Shown: in pieces, positions 6,840 to 11,599 of the stretch
Numbering within the stretch: position 1 is the first letter of the stretch
Layout: every line of letters begins with the position of its first letter
Assembly: GCA_934359535.1 (NCBI GenBank)
Contig: CAKRLN010000055.1
Location: forward strand, 1 to 11,599
Direction: 5' to 3'
Length of the DNA stretch: 11,599 bases
Source of the DNA: an uncultured Lachnospiraceae bacterium
GTDB taxonomy: Bacteria; Bacillota; Clostridia; Lachnospirales; Lachnospiraceae
Position numbers and translations under genes: made by a program
Notes under the pieces: generated by a model
The model's database searches: none
Told to the model about the DNA's origin: nothing
The model's input: the letters and a program-made list of their open reading frames with translations, nothing else

Positions 6840-7820
6840 ATGCCCAAAATCCCATTTTATATGACTTATCCGATGCAGAATCTGTATGAAACGGAGTTAG
6901 AATATGAGCGGGATATGAAACGGATGAAGGAGCTTTATCCGAAGGAAGTGAAAAAGATCTTAGTCTGCGTGGAGGATCAGTGTGATGAACTGGAATATCC
7001 GGGAAGCATGATGTATGATGAGTCTCCAGACCGTCTTATGCTTGAAAAGATCGTAGATAAGATCTACCACAGGCTGCAGGAGGAAGCACAGACTCCCATG
7101 CCGCTTCTGGCAGATGGAAGAAACGGCATGGAGCGCAGCCGGATACCAGAGAATGACAGAATGCCAGGAACAGGCAGTGCATCGGGGAATGGAAGAGTGC
7201 CGGAGCCGGAATGGACACCGGAGAATGGAAGAATGCCAGAAACAGGAAGTGTGCCGGAAGGTGACAGAATACCAGAAACAGGAAGTGTGCCGGAAGGTGA
7301 CAGAATACCAGAAACAGGAAGAATGCTGGTAAATGGAATTGACAGGGAACAAATTCTGATGGGGTCTGCGGATACGGCCGGGGTCATGCAGGCATCGGCA
7401 CTTCGGATGACGCAGATGGATTCTGGGTGGTTTACACCACCGCGTGGACTTTTTCCTCCGGGCATGAAAATGGAGGAGACTAAGGCAGAAGAAAAAGAAG
7501 CAGCGGTAGAAGAACCGGACCGGGAAGGCCATCAGGAAACTGTTTCCAAAAAGGTGGCAGAGCAGAAAGAGACAGATTCAGAGGGAGAAAAAAATGTGGA
7601 AGCAGCCGCATGGCAGCCAGGACCAGGAATGCCGCCACCGCCACCGGGAAGACCAGGGATGTCAGGACCGGGGATGCCGCCACCGGGAAGACCAGGAATG
7701 TCTGGACCAGGGATGCCGCCGCGGAGAAATGATCCACTCTGGTGGCTGACGGGGGTTCTTTTGAATGATGAGATGTACCGGAGGCGCTGCAGAAACCGCA
7801 GATGCCGCCGCTGGTGGTAA
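6840..7820 (+). CDS. Pro/Gly-rich low-complexity protein with Arg/Cys-rich C-terminus (possible spore-surface protein)
   Basis: 326 residues from ATG 6840, which has AAGGA (6828-6832) 7 nt upstream. An in-frame GTG at 6819 and an ATG at 6837 are less well placed. Residues 1-83 form a charged helical domain with YETELEYERDMKRMKELYP and EYPGSMMYDESPD. From memory this resembles a short conserved Lachnospiraceae protein of unknown function. Residues about 100-165 are degenerate 12-residue repeats of the PETGSVPEGDRI type. Residues 210-255 are Glu/Lys-rich. Residues 259-295 are PGMPPPGRPGMSGPG repeats. The tail is DPLWWLTGVLL followed by MYRRRCRNRRCRRWW. There is no signal peptide. Low-complexity, Arg/Cys-rich tails are common in spore coat proteins, and a sigma-E-like -10 lies upstream, so a spore-surface role is a reasonable but unproven inference. 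Confidence 0.7.
   Translation: MPKIPFYMTYPMQNLYETELEYERDMKRMKELYPKEVKKILVCVEDQCDELEYPGSMMYDESPDRLMLEKIVDKIYHRLQEEAQTPMPLLADGRNGMERSRIPENDRMPGTGSASGNGRVPEPEWTPENGRMPETGSVPEGDRIPETGSVPEGDRIPETGRMLVNGIDREQILMGSADTAGVMQASALRMTQMDSGWFTPPRGLFPPGMKMEETKAEEKEAAVEEPDREGHQETVSKKVAEQKETDSEGEKNVEAAAWQPGPGMPPPPPGRPGMSGPGMPPPGRPGMSGPGMPPRRNDPLWWLTGVLLNDEMYRRRCRNRRCRRWW
7236..7320 (+). repeat. 36-bp tandem repeat inside the coding sequence
   Basis: Two identical 36-bp units (7236-7271 is the same as 7272-7307 apart from possible single-base differences at the edges) and a partial third unit (7308-7320) encode the 12-residue repeat PETGSVPEGDRI. The length is a multiple of three, so gain or loss of units keeps the frame. 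Near-identity at the DNA level suggests recent duplication by slippage. Confidence 0.85.
7647..7724 (+). repeat. 39-bp tandem repeat encoding GRPGMSGPGMPPP
   Basis: Two adjacent 39-bp units (7647-7685, 7686-7724) differ at only a few bases. They encode GRPGMSGPGMPPP and GRPGMSGPGMPPR. This is a second in-frame expandable block within the same gene. Confidence 0.82.
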
Positions 7821-7877
7821 AAAATAGAATAAGTTAAGCGGAAAGATGAATTTTTTCTTAAAAATCCAGCTTTAGCT

Positions 7878-7900
7878 ATCGCATTTTATGCGATTCTTTT
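7878..7900 (+). terminator. Weak hairpin, possible terminator
   Basis: ATCGCAT (7878-7884) pairs with ATGCGAT (7888-7894) around a TTT loop, followed by TCTTTTG. The stem is short and the T-run interrupted, so termination after the Pro/Gly-rich gene would be partial. The rest of 7821-7970 is AT-rich. A TATAGTATAT stretch at about 7902-7911 could supply a -10 region, but no -35 box stands out. Confidence 0.4.
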
Positions 7901-7970
7901 GTATAGTATATTAAGAATGTGTGGATGAGGTTTTGAATAGATATAAAAGACGATAGGCTAGAGGTGTACA

Positions 7971-10499
7971 ATGAAGAAAATATGGATCAAACCGCTTATT
8001 CTGACCGCGGTATTTATTGCCGCGGTCATTACATTTAGTATATTTATGAATCAGTCCAATGAGGATCTGACAACATCCATGCCGGAGGCATCCCTTCCGG
8101 TTTTGTCATTTGAAGAGGATGGACTTACCATCAATACGCTGCATGGTTATACGAGTGAGATGGATGAAACAGCAGTCCGGGATGGAATACTTCCGGTAGG
8201 TGCAGACAGAAAGGTTGCAGTTGGCATTGATACGTATGGGAATGATGTGTCAGAGCTTTCCTATGAGATCCGAAGCATGGATGGGGAACGCCTTGTCGCA
8301 GATGGAGGCACGAAGGATTTTTCCATTGATGGGCAGAGGGCATCCGCATCGCTTGAGCTTCAGAATATCCTTTCGGAAAATGAAGAATATATACTTGTGC
8401 TGACATTAAATCCGGAAAGCAAAGCACCTGTTTATTACTATACAAGAATTATGCAGACGACGGAGTACCATGCGGATGAATGTCTGGAATTTGCACAGGA
8501 GTTCCACAACAAAACGTTTGATAAGGATTCGGATCAGTATTTTATGAGCTATATTGATGCAACGACCGGGGATTCGACGAATTTAAATTATGTGGATCTG
8601 ACCTGTACGATCAATCAGATCACATGGGGGGATTTTTCCATCCAGCAGGTGTCTGATCCTCTGGTTTCCTTTCAGGAATTAAATGATTCCTACAATGTGC
8701 TTGTGTTAAAAACGGTGCTGTCTGCACAGAATGCGGCAGGAGAGACCGAATACTATAATGCAGAAGAGTATTTCCGTCTCCGTCAGGTGGAAGACCGGAT
8801 GTATGTTTTAAATTATGAAAGAACCGTAAACCAGATCTTCCGGGGGGAGAACAGCTTCCTTACGGACAGCGGAGTAAAGCTTGGTATCCGTGACAAGACC
8901 GTGGAACATGCGGTAAACGAATCCGGGGATACGGTTGCGTTTGTGCAGCAGGGGGAGCTTTGGAGCTATAACACTACAAACAGCCAGATCATTCCGGTAT
9001 TTTCATTCCGCGGACTGGAAGAAATCGACGAGCGTGAAAACTATGATGCGCACGACATTAAGATTGTCCGGATTGATGAGGCGGGCAGTATCGATTTTGT
9101 TGTGTATGGATATATGAACCGTGGCACACATGAGGGGGAGACCGGTGTCGGTGTGTATCATTATGATGGACTGGCCCACACGGTCGAGGAGGAAGCTTTT
9201 ATTCCGGCATCCTGTTCCTATGAGATTTTAAAGGCAGAAATGGGACAGCTCATGTATGAGAATGATAAGAGTCAGATCTATCTGATGTTAGAGGGAACCG
9301 TCTATCAGATTGACCTTGGAAATTTAAAGACTAAGGCTGTTGTAAATGGCTTAAAGGATGGCTATTACACGATTTCTGATTCAAACCGTTATCTTGCATG
9401 GCTCGATGATGGAGAACAGAATTCCAGCACAAAAATTCATCTGATGGACTTAAAGAGTGGAAAATCCATAGAGGTTATGGAACAGGATGGTGTGTATCTG
9501 CGCCCGCTTGGCTTTATCGATGAGGACTTTGTTTATGGAATTGCGGATGCAGGCATGGTTGTCTGTGATGCAGCAGGAAATACAGCTTTTCCAATGAAAA
9601 CCTTAAAGATTATGGATACCTCAGAGGGCAGCGGGGAGATCTTAAAGGAGTATTCGCCGTCCGGAGCATATATTGGAAGTATTACGGTCAATGGCTATAC
9701 GATCCAGGTTCAGCTTATCGCAGGTTCCGGGAGCCAGTATGCGGCAGCAGGTACAGACAGCATTATGAACCGTGAGGCAGATACGGATACGGCAGCCTTT
9801 GTAACAAGTGCAACAGAGGATATTTATGAGACCGTGGTTTCGATTGCATTAAAGAAGCAGACAACCGATCAGTCGGTCAAGCTGATCACGCCGAAGGAAG
9901 TGATCTTAGACGAGACACCGGTTGTTTCCCTCGATCAGACAAAGGAGAAACGGTATTATGTTTATGCAGCCGGCAAGGTGACGCTTGCAACAGACAGTAT
10001 TTCCGAGGCAATCCGCAATGCCAACGAAGAGCTTGGAGTTGTGCTCGATGAAAAGCAGCAGTATGTATGGATGCGCGCGCGGAAAAATTACCAGTCTGCA
10101 TTTTCGGATCTCGCTCCAGCGGAGAGCGATGCCGGAGCAAACAGCATTGTAAAATGCATCAGTGCAATGCTAGAGCGGGAAGGGGAAGGAATCAGTGTGA
10201 CGGATCTGACAGAACAGGGCTATACACCAAAGCAGGTGCTTGAAAATACCTTGAAAAATTCTGTAGTCTTTGATCTGACTGGCTGCACAGTGGAGGAGAT
10301 CATCTTCTATGTAAGCTGCCAGAAGCCGGTATTTGCGATGACGGATGCAGACAGTGCCGTGCTGGTATGTGGCTATACAGCGGAATCGGTATCCTGCTAT
10401 GATCCGGATTCGGGACAGACAAGGAGCATGAGCATGGAAGAAGCCGATCAGGTGTTTTCAGCGGCTGGAAATGTCTTCTTTACGTACCTGGATAAATAG
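7971..10499 (+). CDS. Membrane-anchored extracytoplasmic protein, propeller-like with degenerate C39-peptidase-like C-terminus
   Basis: 842 residues. The ATG has AGAGGTG (7960-7966) 4 nt upstream. MKKIWIKP followed by a hydrophobic segment (about 8-26) gives a single N-terminal anchor with no lipobox Cys, so the rest should lie outside the membrane. Residues 35-290 are beta-rich and contain a YTRIMQTTEYH…LEFAQEFHNKTFD block that I remember from Lachnospiraceae hypothetical proteins. Residues about 295-600 repeat short strand patterns (VAFVQQGELWSYN, IHLMDLKSGKSIEV), suggesting a beta-propeller. Residues 720-842 follow the C39 peptidase layout: KCISAMLEREG (Cys729), then DADSAVLVCGY and YDPDSG (Asp811). 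The His expected before the VLV strand is Ser795, so catalysis is unlikely. No partner gene is evident. The function is unknown. Sensing or binding of peptide or wall fragments is a guess. Confidence 0.78.
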   Translation: MKKIWIKPLILTAVFIAAVITFSIFMNQSNEDLTTSMPEASLPVLSFEEDGLTINTLHGYTSEMDETAVRDGILPVGADRKVAVGIDTYGNDVSELSYEIRSMDGERLVADGGTKDFSIDGQRASASLELQNILSENEEYILVLTLNPESKAPVYYYTRIMQTTEYHADECLEFAQEFHNKTFDKDSDQYFMSYIDATTGDSTNLNYVDLTCTINQITWGDFSIQQVSDPLVSFQELNDSYNVLVLKTVLSAQNAAGETEYYNAEEYFRLRQVEDRMYVLNYERTVNQIFRGENSFLTDSGVKLGIRDKTVEHAVNESGDTVAFVQQGELWSYNTTNSQIIPVFSFRGLEEIDERENYDAHDIKIVRIDEAGSIDFVVYGYMNRGTHEGETGVGVYHYDGLAHTVEEEAFIPASCSYEILKAEMGQLMYENDKSQIYLMLEGTVYQIDLGNLKTKAVVNGLKDGYYTISDSNRYLAWLDDGEQNSSTKIHLMDLKSGKSIEVMEQDGVYLRPLGFIDEDFVYGIADAGMVVCDAAGNTAFPMKTLKIMDTSEGSGEILKEYSPSGAYIGSITVNGYTIQVQLIAGSGSQYAAAGTDSIMNREADTDTAAFVTSATEDIYETVVSIALKKQTTDQSVKLITPKEVILDETPVVSLDQTKEKRYYVYAAGKVTLATDSISEAIRNANEELGVVLDEKQQYVWMRARKNYQSAFSDLAPAESDAGANSIVKCISAMLEREGEGISVTDLTEQGYTPKQVLENTLKNSVVFDLTGCTVEEIIFYVSCQKPVFAMTDADSAVLVCGYTAESVSCYDPDSGQTRSMSMEEADQVFSAAGNVFFTYLDK

Positions 10500-10586
10500 C
10501 AGAAAAATGTGTATGTAAAATTGTACAATAAAAAATTAGCTTTTTAGCTTCGTTCGTGTACTATTAACAAGAATGAGGTTCGTGTC

Positions 10587-10615
10587 TTGCAAAAGAATTT
10601 TAAATGAGCTATATT
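10587..10615 (+). promoter_or_regulatory. Sigma-A type promoter of the HPr-like operon
   Basis: TTGCAA (10587-10592; 4 of 6) and TATATT (10610-10615; 5 of 6) are separated by exactly 17 bp. The predicted start near 10622 leaves a leader of about 35 nt with GAGGAG (10646-10651) before the ATG at 10657. No clear terminator for the preceding gene is visible in 10500-10586. Confidence 0.65.
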
Positions 10616-10656
10616 GAAACTATGCTGATAAAAGGGCTGAAGGAAGAGGAGAACAT

Positions 10657-10911
10657 ATGAATAAGAAAAACGTAGTAGTTTCTGATGTAACAAAAGAGCA
10701 CGATAATCCAATTGCGGAACTGGTTCAGGTTGCATGTCAGTTTGACAGCAACATTACTTTAGAAAGTGAAAACCGCAAGATCAATGCAAAAAGTATCATG
10801 GGCATTATGGCATTTAATCCGACAAAGGGAATGTCAATCGATATCGTAACCGATGGCGATGACGAGAAGGAAGCCTTACATGCAATTGAAAAGTTTTTAG
10901 TTTGTGAATAA
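10657..10911 (+). CDS. HPr-family protein with altered phosphorylation site
   Basis: 84 residues, the normal size for HPr, the small phosphocarrier of the PTS sugar-uptake system. The fold is recognisable along the whole length, especially INAKSIMGIMAF (42-53) with Ser46 in the position phosphorylated by HPr kinase in Firmicutes, and the C-terminal DEKEALHAIEKFL helix. The canonical active-site loop GLHARPAA is replaced by KEHDNPIA. His15 and Pro18 remain, but Ala16-Arg17 are Asp16-Asn17. Arg17 normally stabilises phospho-His15, so phosphotransfer from enzyme I is doubtful and a regulatory or structural role is more likely. Crh of Bacillus is an analogous non-transporting HPr paralog, but it loses His15 instead. 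The gene has its own promoter and is followed after 28 nt by the hendecad-repeat gene, so the two probably form an operon. Confidence 0.85.
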   Translation: MNKKNVVVSDVTKEHDNPIAELVQVACQFDSNITLESENRKINAKSIMGIMAFNPTKGMSIDIVTDGDDEKEALHAIEKFLVCE

Positions 10912-10939
10912 TGTTTTTTAAAATAGGAGGAATCATGTT

Positions 10940-11515
10940 ATGCGCAAGAAACGTGGAACAAATACGGTAAAAGCAGAAGCAAAGAAAACAGCTCCAGCAG
11001 TTGAGAAAAAGGTAGAAGAAGTAAAGGCTGAGGTTCAGGCAGCAGCGGTAAAGGCTGAGGCAGTAAAGGAAGCAGCCGAGACAAAGACAGAGGCTGCAAA
11101 GGAAGCAGCAGAAGCAAAGGCTGAGGCAGTAAAGAAAGCTGCTGAGGAGAAGGCCGAAGAGACAAAAGAGGTCGTAGAGGCAAAGGCTGAAGAGACCAAA
11201 AAAGCAGTAGAGACAAAGACCGCAGAAGTGAAAAAGGCAGTAGAGGCAAAAACAAAAGAAGTAAAAACTGCTGTGAAAAAGACCGCAGCAAAAGCAGCTG
11301 CAAAGGCTGTAGAGGTAAATACCCAGGTATTTGTGCAGTATCAGAACAATGAAGCTGACGTTGCAAAGATCGAAGAGAAGATTAAAGCACAGTTTGCAGC
11401 AGATGGACACCGCGTAGGCAACATCAAAAAGCTTTCCATATATATGAAGCCGGAAGAGTATGCAGCATACTATGTAATCAATGAGAAATTCTTCGGAAGA
11501 GTAGATCTGTTTTAA
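10940..11515 (+). CDS. Lys/Ala/Glu-rich hendecad-repeat protein with conserved C-terminal domain (DUF6465-like)
   Basis: 191 residues. ATG 10940 has AGGAGG (10925-10930) 9 nt upstream. An ATG at 10935 is in another frame and closes quickly. The basic start MRKKRG leads into a Lys/Ala/Glu helix. Residues 42-118 are seven consecutive 11-residue repeats of pattern (V/T/A)K(E/K)A(A/V)ExK(A/T)x(E/A), like the 11-mers of LEA proteins and some right-handed coiled coils. Residues 126-191 form a compact domain (VFVQYQNNEADVAKIEEKI … IYMKPEEYAAYYVINEKFFGRVDLF) that, from memory, matches what is catalogued as DUF6465 in Lachnospiraceae. There is no signal peptide or membrane segment, so it is probably cytoplasmic. 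Possible roles are nucleoid or polymer binding through the basic helix, or membrane-surface binding. Neither is shown by the sequence. Confidence 0.8.
   Translation: MRKKRGTNTVKAEAKKTAPAVEKKVEEVKAEVQAAAVKAEAVKEAAETKTEAAKEAAEAKAEAVKKAAEEKAEETKEVVEAKAEETKKAVETKTAEVKKAVEAKTKEVKTAVKKTAAKAAAKAVEVNTQVFVQYQNNEADVAKIEEKIKAQFAADGHRVGNIKKLSIYMKPEEYAAYYVINEKFFGRVDLF
11063..11293 (+). repeat. Seven in-frame 33-bp coding repeats (11-residue hendecads)
   Basis: The codons for residues 42-118 fall into seven 33-bp units. The units are diverged at DNA level but strict in residue periodicity, so the pattern appears to be maintained by selection on the helix rather than by recent slippage. Confidence 0.8.
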
Positions 11516-11532
11516 TATATTATATGATGCCA

Positions 11533-11593
11533 GGGTCAAAAGCCTGAAACCACGATGTGCTTGCACAGGAGTGGTTTTATGGCTTAATGACCC
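11533..11593. repeat. Nested inverted repeat / structured RNA or terminator
   Basis: Four nested stems can form: GGGTCA (11533-11538) with TGACCC (11588-11593), AAGCC (11540-11544) with GGCTT (11581-11585), AAACCAC (11547-11553) with GTGGTTT (11571-11577), and TGTG (11556-11559) with CACA (11564-11567). The inner part followed by TTTTAT could end transcription of the operon, but the long outer stems exceed what a terminator needs. The block may be a dispersed repeat or the start of a structured RNA cut by the window end. I recognise no known RNA class. Confidence 0.6.
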
Positions 11594-11599
11594 GCCCCG

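Noticed and set aside
6656..6889. Plus-strand 77-codon frame after the GH31 gene
   Set aside because: It crosses the direct repeat and overlaps the start of the Pro/Gly-rich gene in another frame. It has no convincing ribosome binding site or recognisable protein features.
7236..7320. Possible CRISPR-like repeat array
   Set aside because: The 36-bp units are directly adjacent with no spacers and encode an in-frame 12-residue protein repeat.
10814..11566. Minus-strand 250-codon Cys/Leu/Phe-rich open frame
   Set aside because: It mirrors the Lys/Ala/Glu-rich hendecad gene, whose codon bias leaves the antisense frame open. The + strand has a good start, Shine-Dalgarno and a conserved domain.

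Overview
The window looks like a chromosomal stretch, about 42-48% GC, from an anaerobic Clostridia species, most likely a Lachnospiraceae member of the Roseburia/Agathobacter (Eubacterium rectale) type. The Lon subtype, the lipoprotein amidase, the cytoplasmic GH31 glucosidase, the membrane-anchored propeller-like protein and the final Lys/Ala-rich protein all read like families common in that group. This assignment comes from remembered family resemblance, not from a search. All supported genes lie on the + strand.

Layout. Positions 1-93 hold the AT-rich 3' end of an unidentified reading frame. It abuts a Lon protease (90-1784) that lacks the whole N-terminal substrate-binding domain. This is a real rearrangement or an assembly/contig-end chimera. 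Lon ends in a strong intrinsic terminator. A well-formed sigma-A promoter then drives a probable PD-(D/E)XK-fold nuclease-like protein (1916-2698). A 445-bp gene-free stretch follows, with about 72-bp imperfect tandem repeats and then a palindromic repeat element able to form alternative hairpins. Next are a cell-wall amidase lipoprotein (3144-4334) and, 22 bp later, a GH31 alpha-glucosidase (4357-6618). The 3' end of the glucosidase gene lies inside a 26-bp direct repeat associated with hairpins. A low-complexity Pro/Gly/Arg-rich protein (6840-7820), possibly a spore-surface protein, follows. Then comes an 842-residue membrane-anchored protein (7971-10499) with a propeller-like middle and a degenerate C39-peptidase-like C-terminus. 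Last is a two-gene operon with its own promoter: an HPr-like protein with an altered phosphorylation site (10657-10911) and a protein with seven exact 11-residue helical repeats (10940-11515). The window closes in a nested inverted repeat (11533-11593).

How the genes relate. Most are housekeeping or family-specific Lachnospiraceae genes without an obvious shared pathway. The supportable transcription units are the nuclease-like gene alone, amidase plus glucosidase (tight spacing only), and the HPr-like/hendecad pair. I see no phage genes, transposase, CRISPR array, tRNA or rRNA. I do not see convincing evidence for a complete new system. The most unusual items are the HPr-like protein with HDNP in place of HARP coupled to the hendecad-repeat protein, the inactive-looking C39-like domain, the paired alternative-hairpin repeat element, and the lon truncation.
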